From contig NZ_JACHOS010000002.1 of assembly GCF_014199985.1 (NCBI RefSeq), positions 372,001-436,000 on the forward strand: 64,000 bases of DNA. The letters are read 5' to 3'. Made by a program: the position numbers and the translations under genes. Below are positions 1 to 8,064 of the stretch, piece by piece. Below the pieces are notes generated by a model. It worked only from the letters and a program-made list of their open reading frames with translations. It was not told the DNA's origin and made no database searches. Within the stretch, counting starts at the first letter, position 1, and each line of letters begins with the position of its first letter. Origin of the DNA: Methylorubrum rhodesianum (GTDB lineage: Bacteria > Pseudomonadota > Alphaproteobacteria > Rhizobiales > Beijerinckiaceae).

Positions 1-497
1 TCGACGAGGTCGAACTTGCGGGTGACGCCGTTCATCACGACCTTGCCCGCCTCCATCGGCCCGCCGGAGACGAACACCGCCGGGATGTTGAGGCGGAGCG
101 CCGCCATCAGCATTCCGGGGGTGATCTTGTCGCAATTCGAGATGCAGACCATGGCGTCGGCGCAATGCGCGTTGACCATGTACTCGACCGAGTCGGCGAT
201 CAGCTCGCGGGACGGCAGCGAGTAGAGCATCCCGTCATGACCCATCGCGATACCGTCATCGACCGCGATGGTGTTGAACTCCTTGGCGACGCCGCCGGCC
301 TGCTCGATCTCGCGGGCGACGAGCTGGCCGAGGTCCTTCAGGTGGACGTGGCCGGGCACGAACTGCGTGAACGAGTTCACCACCGCGATAATCGGCTTGC
401 CGAAATCCGAATCCTTCATGCCGGTGGCGCGCCACAGGCCGCGGGCGCCGGCCATGTTGCGGCCGTGGGTGGTGGTGCGGGAGCGATAGGCGGGCAT
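1..497 (-). CDS. ilvD: Dihydroxy-acid dehydratase, N-terminal part (cut by window edge)
   Basis: IlvD dehydrates 2,3-dihydroxy acids in valine, leucine and isoleucine synthesis and carries an Fe-S cluster. The visible 165 residues start [20 protein letters not shown] and contain the family's metal-binding stretch [12 protein letters not shown] (about residues 79-90) and NCDKITPGM (121-129), whose Cys122 is an expected cluster ligand. The gene runs off the left edge, so most of the usual ~610 residues are missing only because of the window. It lies on the same strand as leuA, which fits a branched-chain amino acid neighbourhood, but a repeat-containing gap of about 190 bp separates them. Confidence 0.95.
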   Translation of the reverse strand, partial: MPAYRSRTTTHGRNMAGARGLWRATGMKDSDFGKPIIAVVNSFTQFVPGHVHLKDLGQLVAREIEQAGGVAKEFNTIAVDDGIAMGHDGMLYSLPSRELIADSVEYMVNAHCADAMVCISNCDKITPGMLMAALRLNIPAVFVSGGPMEAGKVVMNGVTRKFDLV

Positions 498-553
498 TTC
501 TTTCGGGACTTTTCGGTTCTGATCGACCGTCAAGCCGATCGTCCAAGAACACG

Positions 554-665
554 CCCTCATCCTGAGGCGCGAAGCGAAGCGGAGCCTCGAAGGAGGGCTC
601 AAGCCAGTCGCGCGATCCCTGGAACCCTCCTTCGAGACCGCTGCCACGGCATCTCAGGATGAGGG
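554..665. repeat. Nested intergenic palindrome (REP-like element)
   Basis: The outer arms CCCTCATCCTGAG (554-566) and CTCAGGATGAGGG (653-665) are perfect reverse complements. A second pair, CCTCGAAGGAGGG (585-597) and CCCTCCTTCGAG (625-636), is nested inside. The whole would fold into a long stem with internal loops. It fills the gap between ilvD and leuA. CCTCATCCTGAG-type palindromes are, from memory, frequent dispersed intergenic elements in Rhizobiales. A second copy cannot be confirmed inside this window. Confidence 0.7.
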
Positions 666-689
666 TATCGGGTAGGAAAACGCTGTGGG

Positions 690-2252
690 TCAGACCACCG
701 CGGCGTGCTGGGCGTGCAGCCGAACGGACGCCGCCGACAGCTTGTTGAGTGCCGACAGGTAAGCCTTGGCCGAGGCCACGAGCGTATCGGGATCCGCGCC
801 GCGCGCCGTGACCGAGCGCTCGCCGGCCTTGAGGCGGACCGAGACCTCGGCCTGCGCGTCGGTCCCCTCGGTGACGGCGTGGACTTGGTAGAGCTCCAGC
901 ACCGCGTCGTGGGGCACCATGGCGTGGATCGCGTTGAACACCGCGTCCACGGGGCCGTTGCCGTCGGCCTCCTCGGTGAAAGTGCGGCCGTCCATCTCGA
1001 TCTTCATCGTGGCGCGCTGCGGACCCCGCGTGCCGGCGATCACCGAGAGTGACATCAGCTTGATGCGGTCGTGGGCAGTGGCGCGATTCTCGTCCACCAG
1101 CGCCTCGATATCCTCGTCGTAGACGTGCTTTTTCCGGTCGGCCAAATCCTTGAAGCGCTCAAACACGTCCTGGAACTGGTTGTCCGACAGCGAGAGGCCG
1201 AGCTCAGACAGCTTCGATTTGAACGCCGCCCGACCCGAATGCTTGCCCATCACCAGCGAGGTCTTGGCCAGCCCGACGGAGGCTGGGGTCATGATCTCGT
1301 AAGTCTCGGAATGCTTGAGCATGCCGTCCTGATGGATACCGCTCTCGTGGGCGAAGGCGTTCCGGCCGACGATGGCCTTGTTGTACTGTACGGGGAAGTT
1401 CGCCGCGTGGCTGACGAGCTTCGAGGCGCGGGTCAGCATCGTCGTGTCGATGCCGGTGTCGTACGGCATGACGTCGGCGCGGGTGCGGATCGCCATGACG
1501 ATCTCTTCGAGCGCGGCGTTGCCGGCCCGCTCGCCGATGCCGTTGACCGTACACTCGATCTGCCGGGCACCGCCCTCCAGTCCGGCCAGGGAGTTCGCCA
1601 CCGCCAAGCCGAGGTCGTTGTGGCAATGCACGGAGAAGATCGCCTTGTCGGCATTCGGGACGCGCTCGCGCACGGCGCGGAACATCGCGCCGTATTCCTG
1701 AGGCGTGGCATAGCCCACCGTATCGGGCAGGTTGATCGTGGTGGCGCCCGAGCGGATCGCCGCCTCGACGCAGCGGCAGAGGTAATCGATGTCGGTGCGG
1801 GTCGCGTCCATGGCCGACCATTCCACGTCCTCGACGAGGTCGCGGGCCTGGGTCACGGTCTTCAGGATGATCTCGATCACCTCGTCCTGCGTCTTGCGCA
1901 TCTGGTGAGCGAGATGGATCGCCGAGGTCGAGACGAAGGTGTGGATGCGGCCGCGCTGCGCGTGACGCACCGCCTCACCGGCGCGGGCGATGTCGGCGGG
2001 AATCGCGCGAGCGAGGCCGGCGACAGTGGCGCGCTGGGTGCGCCGGGCGATTTCGGAGACGGCCTCGAAGTCGCCGTTGGAGGCGATGGGGAACCCTGCC
2101 TCGATGATGTCGACGCCCATCCCGTCGAGCAGTTCGGCCACCGCGAGCTTCTCGTCGAGGGTCATGGTGGCGCCGGGGCATTGCTCGCCGTCGCGCAGCG
2201 TCGTGTCAAAGATGACGACGCGGTCCTTCGCGCTGTGAGTGGTGTTCGCCAT
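690..2252 (-). CDS. leuA: 2-isopropylmalate synthase
   Basis: LeuA condenses acetyl-CoA with 2-oxoisovalerate, the first committed step of leucine synthesis. The 520 residues match the usual length for the short bacterial class. The N-terminal DRE-TIM/HMGL barrel begins VVIFDTTLRDGEQCPG and later shows the metal-binding HCHNDLGLAVANS. The C-terminal third (about 400-510) is the leucine-responsive dimer domain. The start MANTTHSAKDR is the first Met of the frame. A leucine-rich leader peptide and hairpin lie 120-220 bp upstream on the same strand, so expression is probably tuned by attenuation as well as feedback inhibition. Confidence 0.96.
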   Translation of the reverse strand: MANTTHSAKDRVVIFDTTLRDGEQCPGATMTLDEKLAVAELLDGMGVDIIEAGFPIASNGDFEAVSEIARRTQRATVAGLARAIPADIARAGEAVRHAQRGRIHTFVSTSAIHLAHQMRKTQDEVIEIILKTVTQARDLVEDVEWSAMDATRTDIDYLCRCVEAAIRSGATTINLPDTVGYATPQEYGAMFRAVRERVPNADKAIFSVHCHNDLGLAVANSLAGLEGGARQIECTVNGIGERAGNAALEEIVMAIRTRADVMPYDTGIDTTMLTRASKLVSHAANFPVQYNKAIVGRNAFAHESGIHQDGMLKHSETYEIMTPASVGLAKTSLVMGKHSGRAAFKSKLSELGLSLSDNQFQDVFERFKDLADRKKHVYDEDIEALVDENRATAHDRIKLMSLSVIAGTRGPQRATMKIEMDGRTFTEEADGNGPVDAVFNAIHAMVPHDAVLELYQVHAVTEGTDAQAEVSVRLKAGERSVTARGADPDTLVASAKAYLSALNKLSAASVRLHAQHAAVV

Positions 2253-2334
2253 GGGTCTTCGTTCCTCGCAGCCGGCGCGCTCGACTCCTCGGGAGCGGCG
2301 CCGGAAAAGCCTGTCTTCCGGTTGACGAGCGGCA

Positions 2335-2378
2335 CCCCCTGAGAGCCCAGGCGGTCGCGCCCGGACGGCCCTCAGGGG
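2335..2378 (-). promoter_or_regulatory. Candidate attenuator hairpin of leuA
   Basis: On the minus strand CCCCTGAG (2378-2371) and CTCAGGGG (2343-2336) form an 8-bp perfect stem, extended by weaker pairs, around a GC-rich loop. The stem begins within the stop region of the leader peptide (TGA at 2374-2372), as expected if ribosome position decides the fold. No clear U-tract follows, so Rho-dependent or translational control is possible instead of simple intrinsic termination. Confidence 0.6.
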
Positions 2379-2473
2379 CGGCTAAGAAGCAGGCCTACGA
2401 GAATGAGCGCGCAGGACGACGCGGCCGCGAAAGCGGCGCTGTCGTTCGTCTGCAGGGAGCGGCCAGGGGCCAC
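2372..2473 (-). CDS. Leucine-rich leader peptide of leuA (33 aa)
   Basis: A 33-codon reading frame starts with GTG at 2473 and ends with TGA at 2372. A perfect GAGGAG ribosome binding site (2487-2482) lies 8 nt before the start. The C-terminal end reads CALILVGLLLSRP: five Leu plus Ile and Val sit in the nine residues from Leu23 to Leu30 and their neighbours, just before the stop that overlaps the downstream hairpin. This is the layout of branched-chain amino acid attenuation leaders: scarcity of charged tRNA-Leu stalls the ribosome and alters RNA folding ahead of leuA. Function is inferred from position and composition; homologues were not searched. Confidence 0.75.
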   Translation of the reverse strand: MAPGRSLQTNDSAAFAAASSCALILVGLLLSRP

Positions 2474-2530
2474 GCTCGATTCTCCTCAGAGGCTGACTCG
2501 CCGGCAAACCGCCTGCGACCAGGGTGGCGG

Positions 2531-2559
2531 TATGTACCGACTGCCGGGGATCGTGACAA
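2531..2559 (-). promoter_or_regulatory. Probable sigma70 promoter of the leuA leader
   Basis: On the minus strand TTGTCA (2559-2554) is followed after exactly 17 nt by TACATA (2536-2531), close to TTGACA/TATAAT. Transcription would start near 2523, giving a leader RNA of about 50 nt before the GTG of the leader peptide. Confidence 0.55.
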
Positions 2560-2717
2560 GCACATGGCCGTAAGGACATGGCTGAGTCGCGTGGCGCTGA
2601 GCCTTGTGACGCTGAGCCGCGCGACGGCCAAGATTGACCGGCCCGCCCGGCAGGGGCACAACCCGCCGGCCAAGCTTGGCTGCAGCGAACCTCCTCTCGC
2701 AACCGGAGAGATCCGTC

Positions 2718-3050
2718 GTGCCCGCGCCGCTCTACCGTGCCGTCTCCCTCATCCTCCTCGGCGGCGCCCTCAGCGCCTGCCAATCGAGCGCGCCGCCGCC
2801 GGTCGCGGCAGTCGCCGCGGCCCCCGCAGTCGCCGTCGCGCCGCTTCCGACCGGCACCGGCTGCGGCCCCAGCATCGCCCGCACTCAGGCGATCGTCGAG
2901 ACGGATGTGAGAACCGGCGATCTCTCGGCGCAGGTCGGCACTCGATTCGGCGCTGACCTGTCGAAGGCGGCAGGCGCCTGCGCCGCCGGCCGTGAAGGCG
3001 AGGCGATGAGCCTGCTCGCGGCGGCCAAGGCGCGCTACGGCTACCGTTAG
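2718..3050 (+). CDS. Small putative lipoprotein (110 aa)
   Basis: No family was recognised. The GTG at 2718 was chosen because GGAGAG lies 7 nt upstream and the protein then begins with a clean lipoprotein signal: a short basic start, a hydrophobic run VSLILLGGALSAC, and lipobox LSAC with the modified Cys near residue 21. A Pro/Ala/Val-rich linker follows. The C-terminal ~70 residues contain two further Cys (in GCGPS and GACAAG) that could form a disulfide. The protein is probably anchored to a membrane facing the periplasm. It is divergent from the leuA leader. Confidence 0.65.
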   Translation: MPAPLYRAVSLILLGGALSACQSSAPPPVAAVAAAPAVAVAPLPTGTGCGPSIARTQAIVETDVRTGDLSAQVGTRFGADLSKAAGACAAGREGEAMSLLAAAKARYGYR

Positions 3051-3068
3051 GAGCCGCCCGTTCGGCAC

Positions 3069-3800
3069 CTACTCGGGGAAGACGCTCGCGAGATAGGCCT
3101 GCACGAAGCCCGGCATCCTCGCCGTGTCGATATCGGCGCGCGAGCGGGCGATGACAGAGTGGGCGAGTTCGGGCTCGTCCTCGTGGCCGCGATGCGCTTC
3201 GATGCGGGCCTTCAGCGTCTCGGCGTCGGCCTCGAAGCGGACGGGCCGCAGGAAGGCGAGTTGCCCGTCGCCGCGCAGGAGCACCCACGCCTCCTCGGCT
3301 CCCTCTGGCAGCGTCAAACCGGTCTCCTCGAGGAACTCGCGCGCGGCGCTGCCGGCGAGATCGACCGTTCCGTCGGCGCGCAGGTCACCGGAATCGGGTG
3401 TGCCGCAGGGAAAGTAGATCTGGCCGGCATTGGCGGTGTGCGCGCCCATCACGCCGAGCAGCACGGCGCCGTCGCCGCTATGCGGGACGATCGCCGCGAA
3501 AGCGTTCGCCACCAATGCGTCGGGCACGCCGGCGTCCCGGAATGCGATGAAGCGCGAGTAGCGCACCTCGAACAGGTGAGCCTCGCAGGCGCCGTCCGCG
3601 ATCGAGCAGCCATTGGCGAGGTAGACCGGCCCATCGAACAGGCCCGGCGTCTCCGCCTTGCGCCGCTCCCAGTTTCGGTCGATCGCCTCGGCGTTGTCGC
3701 GCGCCCAAGCCCAATCGTGATCGACCCGCCGGGCTGAGACGCGGTCGAGGGCCGTGAGGCTGAAGCCGGGAGCGGCGCCGGCCACGATCTCAACCGACAC
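3069..3800 (-). CDS. Nudix hydrolase family protein
   Basis: This 243-residue protein carries the core of a Nudix box, AAREFLEETGL (REUxEExGU), around residues 154-164. The upstream Glu of the full Gx5Ex7REUxEExGU signature is replaced by Val, so catalytic competence is uncertain. Nudix proteins hydrolyse nucleoside diphosphates linked to another moiety; no substrate can be read here. The GTG start at 3800 overlaps the stop of the PhzF-like gene by 11 bp. With pdxY upstream the three genes form an apparent operon. Confidence 0.8.
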   Translation of the reverse strand: MSVEIVAGAAPGFSLTALDRVSARRVDHDWAWARDNAEAIDRNWERRKAETPGLFDGPVYLANGCSIADGACEAHLFEVRYSRFIAFRDAGVPDALVANAFAAIVPHSGDGAVLLGVMGAHTANAGQIYFPCGTPDSGDLRADGTVDLAGSAAREFLEETGLTLPEGAEEAWVLLRGDGQLAFLRPVRFEADAETLKARIEAHRGHEDEPELAHSVIARSRADIDTARMPGFVQAYLASVFPE

Positions 3801-4722
3801 GCAGCACGCCCTCGCTCACCACCACCGCCTGACCGCCGATCTCCACGGAGCGGAGCGCCCCCTCGGTGATGACGAGTTGAAGGTCGATCGTGCTCGGTCG
3901 GCCCATGGCGAGGCCCTGGCGGATCACCACGTCGTGCGTGCCCTCCCCCAGCGGTTCGAACTGCATCAGCACGCCGGCGAACGCGGCGGCGGCGCTGCCC
4001 GTCGCCGGGTCCTCTGCTACGCCGAGATGGGGTGCGAACATCCGCGCCAAATAGCGATGCCCGAGTCCTTCCGCATCGACCGCGTAGAGGTAGAGAGCAT
4101 CGGCCTGCGCCTGAGGAAACAGGCGCTCGAACCGGCCGACATCGAGCCGAGCGCGCGCCAGCGCCTCGCCGGAGGCCAGCGGCACGAAGGTGAAGAGCGG
4201 GCCGGCGCCGTGCCGGCTCGGCTGATGACGGTGGAAGCCGATCTCGTTGGGCTTCAGCCCCAAGGCCGAGGCCAGGGAATCCTTCGCCACGGCATCGCCG
4301 AGATAGCTCGGCAGCACGGGCAGCTTGAACCGGGCGCGGCCGCTGCCGCCGTCCTCCGCCGCCTCGACGGCGCAGGAAAGCGTGCCGATCTCCTCCTCCA
4401 GGCCGAAGGCGGCGGCATCGGCCTGGGCCGCCGCCTGCCGCTCGGCGCGGTCGCGAAGCGCCAGCAGCACCGCGGCGCCGACGGTCGGGTGCCCGGCGAA
4501 GGGCAATTCACGGGTGGGCGTGAAGATGCGTAGGCGTGCCCGGTGCCGCGGCTCCTCCGGCGGCAGGACGAACACCGTCTCCGACAGGTTGAACTCACGG
4601 GCGATCGCCTGCATCGCGCCTCCGTCGAGCCCCTCCGCGTCCAGCACCACCGCGAGCGGGTTCCCGGCGAGCGGCGTGTCGGTGAACACGTCGAGGGTGG
4701 CGAAGCGGCGTTCCTGCATCAC
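3790..4722 (-). CDS. PhzF family epimerase/isomerase
   Basis: The 310 residues match the PhzF family length. The N-terminus FATLDVFTDTPLAGNPLAVV and the motif FNLSETVFVLPP with the family Glu (SET) are typical, as are TRELPFAGHPTVGAA and the second-domain EDPATGSAAAA. PhzF proteins isomerise or epimerise small carboxylated substrates; most genomic copies have unknown substrates. It lies 17 bp downstream of pdxY and overlaps the Nudix gene. Confidence 0.9.
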   Translation of the reverse strand: MMQERRFATLDVFTDTPLAGNPLAVVLDAEGLDGGAMQAIAREFNLSETVFVLPPEEPRHRARLRIFTPTRELPFAGHPTVGAAVLLALRDRAERQAAAQADAAAFGLEEEIGTLSCAVEAAEDGGSGRARFKLPVLPSYLGDAVAKDSLASALGLKPNEIGFHRHQPSRHGAGPLFTFVPLASGEALARARLDVGRFERLFPQAQADALYLYAVDAEGLGHRYLARMFAPHLGVAEDPATGSAAAAFAGVLMQFEPLGEGTHDVVIRQGLAMGRPSTIDLQLVITEGALRSVEIGGQAVVVSEGVLRVG

Positions 4723-4739
4723 GGCTCCTTCAGAGGCGT

Positions 4740-5591
4740 TCAGACGATTTCAACCGGAAAGGCGGCGCTCGGCGCGACGAACTCCTCCTGCGCCGCGACG
4801 GTCAGCAACTCCTCCGAGCCGGCCTCGGCGGTCCGCCGCAGCAGCCCGTGGATCGAGGCCGCCGCCATGCCGAGCGCCAGGGCCGCCGAGCGCGTACGCA
4901 GATAATGCACGAGATAGAGCGCGGCGACGGCATCGCCCGCTCCGGAGACGGCCTTCAGGTCGAGGCGCGGGGTACGCACGCGCCAGAACGAGCCATCCTC
5001 TGCCGCCATCATGTCGATGGCGTCGGGTGGCGTCTCGGCGGTGGTGAGCGATGTGACGAGCAGGACTCGCGGTCCGAGCGCCATCACCGAGGCGGCCGCG
5101 CGCTTGGCTGCCTCCAGCGTGTCGCTCGGGGCATCCGAGATCAGGTCGAGCTCGAATTGGTTGGGGGTGAGGATATCGGCGGCAGGCACCGCCTGCGCCC
5201 GCATGAAGTCGGCGATGCCGGGCCGGACATAGACGCCCGAATAGGTGTCGCCGATCACCGGATCGCAGCAATAGAGCGCCTCGCGGTTGGCCGCCCGCAC
5301 GGCGGCGACGGTGCGCAGAATCGCGGTGCCGATATCGGCCGAACCCATATAGCCGGACAGCACCGCGTCGCAGTCTTTCAGCGCGCCGCGCTCGGCCACG
5401 CCCTGCACCACCTCCTCGACCGCCGGTCCGTCGAAGACGCGCCCGCGCCATTGCCCGTAGCCGGTATGGTTCGAGAACTGCACCGTGTGCACCGGCCACA
5501 CCTCGACGCCGAGGCGTTGCATCGGAAAGACGGCTGAGGAATTCCCCACATGACCGTAGGCGACGTGCGACTGGATCGACAGAACCTTCAT
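4740..5591 (-). CDS. pdxY: Pyridoxal kinase
   Basis: PdxY phosphorylates pyridoxal to PLP in the B6 salvage pathway. The 283 residues begin MKVLSIQSHVAYGHVGNSSA, the conserved PdxK/PdxY start; the frame is open 52 codons further upstream but that extension is not family-like. Further motifs are NHTGYGQWRG, YCCDPVIGD, DILTPNQFELDLIS and the ribokinase-fold anion hole and catalytic region AVSGAGDAVAALYL. It is the first gene of a three-gene minus-strand operon. It is divergent from the DedA gene. Confidence 0.95.
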   Translation of the reverse strand: MKVLSIQSHVAYGHVGNSSAVFPMQRLGVEVWPVHTVQFSNHTGYGQWRGRVFDGPAVEEVVQGVAERGALKDCDAVLSGYMGSADIGTAILRTVAAVRAANREALYCCDPVIGDTYSGVYVRPGIADFMRAQAVPAADILTPNQFELDLISDAPSDTLEAAKRAAASVMALGPRVLLVTSLTTAETPPDAIDMMAAEDGSFWRVRTPRLDLKAVSGAGDAVAALYLVHYLRTRSAALALGMAAASIHGLLRRTAEAGSEELLTVAAQEEFVAPSAAFPVEIV

Positions 5592-5706
5592 GGTGCTCCG
5601 GTATCCGCTTTCCGCGCCGTGATAGCGCGGGCCACGACCGCGCGCATCCGATCGATGCAGCGATGCGTTACGGCTCAGCCAGACACGACCCGCTTCCGGA
5701 GTGAGT

Positions 5707-6228
5707 ATGGATTTCGACGCCGCACGCCAGTCCATCCTCACCTTCATCGAAACCTACAAGGCGTGGGCACCGGTCGTGACGGGGGTGATCGCCTTCTGCG
5801 AATCGCTTGCGGTGCTGTCGCTGCTGGTGCCGGCCACCGCGATCCTGCTCGGCATCGGCGCACTGATCGGGGGCAGCGATCTGCCCTTCTGGCCGCTGGT
5901 GATCGGCGCCGGGATCGGCGCGGGGCTGGGGGACTGGGTCTCCTACGAGGTCGGCTTCTATTACAAGGACGGCGTGAAGCGCCTCTGGCCGATGAGCCGG
6001 CATCCGGAGATGACCGCCAAGGCTGAGGCGTTCCTGCGACGGTGGGGCGCTGGGGCGATCGTCATCGGCCGCTTCATCGGCCCGGCGCGGGCGGTGGTGC
6101 CGCTGGTCGCCGGCAGCTTCGGCCTCCGGCGCATCCCGTTCCATCTCGCGAACTGGAGTTCGGCCTTCGTCTGGGCCTTCGTGCTGCTCGCCCCTGGTGC
6201 GGGCCTGCTGACCTGGCTGCATTACTGA
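5707..6228 (+). CDS. DedA/VTT family membrane protein
   Basis: About 173 residues with several hydrophobic segments and the family features: a re-entrant GxxLGDWVSYEVGFYYKDG region and the arginine motif VIGRFIGPARAVVPLVAGSFGL. DedA proteins are inner-membrane proteins linked to lipid-carrier flipping and proton-motive-force homeostasis. ATG 5707 is preferred because GGAG (5698-5701) is 5 nt upstream; an in-frame GTG at 5701 is the alternative. The BtuF-like gene starts 8 nt after the stop, suggesting a joint transcript. Confidence 0.88.
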   Translation: MDFDAARQSILTFIETYKAWAPVVTGVIAFCESLAVLSLLVPATAILLGIGALIGGSDLPFWPLVIGAGIGAGLGDWVSYEVGFYYKDGVKRLWPMSRHPEMTAKAEAFLRRWGAGAIVIGRFIGPARAVVPLVAGSFGLRRIPFHLANWSSAFVWAFVLLAPGAGLLTWLHY

Positions 6229-6235
6229 TGGGCCC

Positions 6236-7015
6236 ATGCGCTGCTTCCCGCCCGAACGCATCGTCTGCCTCACCGAGGAGACCGTCGAGACGCTCTACCT
6301 GCTTGGCGAGGATCGGCGCATCGTCGGCGTCTCGGGCTACGCCGTGCGCCCGCCGCAGGTGCGCCGGGAGAAGCCGCGGGTCTCGGCCTTCACGAGCGCC
6401 GACCTGCCAAAGATTCTCGCGCTCCAGCCGGACCTCGTCCTCGCTTTCTCCGATCTCCAGGCGGAGATCGTCGCCAGTCTCGGCCGCGCGGGCGTGGCGG
6501 TCCACCTGTTCAACCAGCGCGACGCGGCCGGCTGCCTCGCGATGATCCGCACCGTCGGCGCCCTTGTCGGTGCGGCGGAACGGGCCGAGGCGCTGGCCGG
6601 CGGCTACGAGGCGCGCCTTGCTGAGGCTGCGGCCGAGAGCGCGGGACGACCACGGTTCAAGGTGTATTTCGAGGAGTGGGACGAGCCGATGATCTCGGGC
6701 ATCGGCTGGGTGTCCGACCTGATCGGCTTCGCCGGTGGGCGGGACGTGTTTCCGCATCTGAGTCGCGAGCCGGCGGCGAAGGATCGGATCGTCACCGGCG
6801 AGCAGGTCATCGCGGCGGCGCCCGACGTGATCCTCGCCTCCTGGTGCGGCAAGCGCGTCAACATCGAGCGCATCCGCGCCCGCCCCGGCTGGAGCAGCAT
6901 TCCCGCAGTGGTGGCGGGGCGCATTCACGAAATCAAATCGCCGCTGATCCTCCAGCCCGGTCCGGCAGCGCTGACGGATGGGTTCGCGGCGATCCGGGCA
7001 GCGCTGGCGATGTGA
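6236..7015 (+). CDS. Cobalamin/siderophore-binding-like protein (BtuF fold) without signal peptide
   Basis: The 259 residues resemble class III periplasmic binding proteins for cobalamin or ferric siderophores: ERIVCLTEETVETLYLLGE at the start, then the ALQPDLVLAFSDLQ helix, and a C-terminal lobe with APDVILASWCGKRVN. The N-terminus is MRCFPPER with no hydrophobic signal and no lipobox, and no upstream start in frame supplies one. No permease or ATPase gene is adjacent. It could be a cytosolic binding protein or one exported differently. It is probably co-transcribed with the DedA gene. Confidence 0.8.
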   Translation: MRCFPPERIVCLTEETVETLYLLGEDRRIVGVSGYAVRPPQVRREKPRVSAFTSADLPKILALQPDLVLAFSDLQAEIVASLGRAGVAVHLFNQRDAAGCLAMIRTVGALVGAAERAEALAGGYEARLAEAAAESAGRPRFKVYFEEWDEPMISGIGWVSDLIGFAGGRDVFPHLSREPAAKDRIVTGEQVIAAAPDVILASWCGKRVNIERIRARPGWSSIPAVVAGRIHEIKSPLILQPGPAALTDGFAAIRAALAM

Positions 7016-7099
7016 CAAAGCAGCCGGTGACACCGGGGCCGTCCCGCTGGCAGGATGCGCGGACTCGATTCGGCCGCATCCGCAAGCCATCGCCCGCGC

Positions 7100-7585
7100 A
7101 TGTCCACAGCCCTCGCCAACATCGTCCTGCCGCCCGACCGGCGCCAGTCGCCGACCGCGCTGAACATCCAGCGCGGTGTGCGGCGTCTGCTCGCCGAGAT
7201 GGGCTGCGTGAGTCTGCCTGAATTCTCGCTCGCCAATGGACGCCGCGCCGACGTGATCGCGCTCTGCGGGGCGGGACGCCTCACCATCGTCGAGATCAAG
7301 TCGAGTGTCGCCGACTTTCGCGCCGACCGCAAATGGCCGGATTACCGGGACTATTGCGACCGCTTCTTCTTCGCGATCCCCGAGACGGTGCCCGAAACGC
7401 TGATCCCGGAGGAATGCGGTCTGATCGTCGCCGATTCCTTCGGCGCTGCGATCCTGCGCGAGCCGCCCGACCATCCCCTGAGCCCGGCCCGGCGCAAGGC
7501 CGTGACGCTACGCTTCGCCCATTCTGCCGCCGGCCTCCTGCACGCCCTCGCCGATCCCGGCGCGATCAGGGAAGGGGCGCTCTGA
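7100..7585 (+). CDS. mmcB: MmcB family DNA repair protein
   Basis: The protein (161 aa from ATG 7100) has the nuclease-like core of the MmcB/PF06319 family: RRADVIALC, then TIVEIKSSVADFRADRKWPDYRDYCDRFFFAIPE, a PD-(D/E)xK-like arrangement (D in RADV, ExK in VEIKS). In Caulobacter the homologue belongs to the SOS/mitomycin-response set. An in-frame start at 7055 adds 15 unconserved residues. Its last 78 bp overlap the convergent RHH gene of the fumC operon. Confidence 0.85.
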   Translation: MSTALANIVLPPDRRQSPTALNIQRGVRRLLAEMGCVSLPEFSLANGRRADVIALCGAGRLTIVEIKSSVADFRADRKWPDYRDYCDRFFFAIPETVPETLIPEECGLIVADSFGAAILREPPDHPLSPARRKAVTLRFAHSAAGLLHALADPGAIREGAL

Positions 7586-7819
7586 CGGCGCCGATCCGTC
7601 GCGGAACACGCGAAGCACGAACACCCGGATCGCCGAGGACAGGTTACGCTCACCGCGCTCGGAATCGATCGCGCCAATCAGCGCCTGAACCGATTGCCCG
7701 CGCCCGCGCGCGATGTCCTGCAGCGCGCTCCAGAACTCCGCCTCCAGCGACACGCTGGTGCGATGGCCCGCGATCATCACCGAACGTTTCGCGTTCTCCC
7801 GTAGCGGAGCGCGCGTCAT
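7508..7819 (-). CDS. Ribbon-helix-helix domain protein
   Basis: A 103-residue protein whose core KRSVMIAGHRTSVSLEAEFWSALQDIARGRG fits the RHH_4 family: a beta strand followed by two helices. Such proteins are usually DNA-binding regulators. Its start overlaps the DUF4169 stop by 4 bp, and both follow fumC on the same strand. This fumC-DUF4169-RHH order is, from memory, widespread in Alphaproteobacteria. The 3' end overlaps convergent mmcB, and its last ~25 residues are unconserved-looking. Confidence 0.8.
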   Translation of the reverse strand: MTRAPLRENAKRSVMIAGHRTSVSLEAEFWSALQDIARGRGQSVQALIGAIDSERGERNLSSAIRVFVLRVFRDGSAPSERPFPDRAGIGEGVQEAGGRMGEA

Positions 7820-8004
7820 TCCTTGTCGGGATCGGCCAAGCGATGGCCCTCATGGCGGGCCTGCTCCATGGCCTTGCGCGTCTCGGCCAGCGTCTTCGCC
7901 TTCTTCGGCCGGCCGAACAGGACGCGGTTCTCCGCGGCCTTGGCCTGTTTCGCCGCCTTCTCACGGTCCTTGCGCACCTGGCGCAGGTTGATGATCTCGG
8001 CCAT
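7816..8004 (-). CDS. DUF4169 family small protein
   Basis: A 62-residue, highly charged protein (MAEIINLRQVRKDREKAAKQ...) rich in Lys, Arg, Glu and Ala and predicted all-helical. It begins with the family's MAEIINLR..RK.R signature. It sits between fumC and the RHH gene, overlapping the latter by 4 bp. Function is unknown; the conserved coupling with fumC and an RHH protein suggests a regulatory or nucleic-acid-associated role. Confidence 0.85.
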   Translation of the reverse strand: MAEIINLRQVRKDREKAAKQAKAAENRVLFGRPKKAKTLAETRKAMEQARHEGHRLADPDKE

Positions 8005-8064
8005 CGCGTCAGCCCTCTCGACGACCCGGCGCGGAGAGCCCGCGCCGGGAAACGAGACTAGCGC

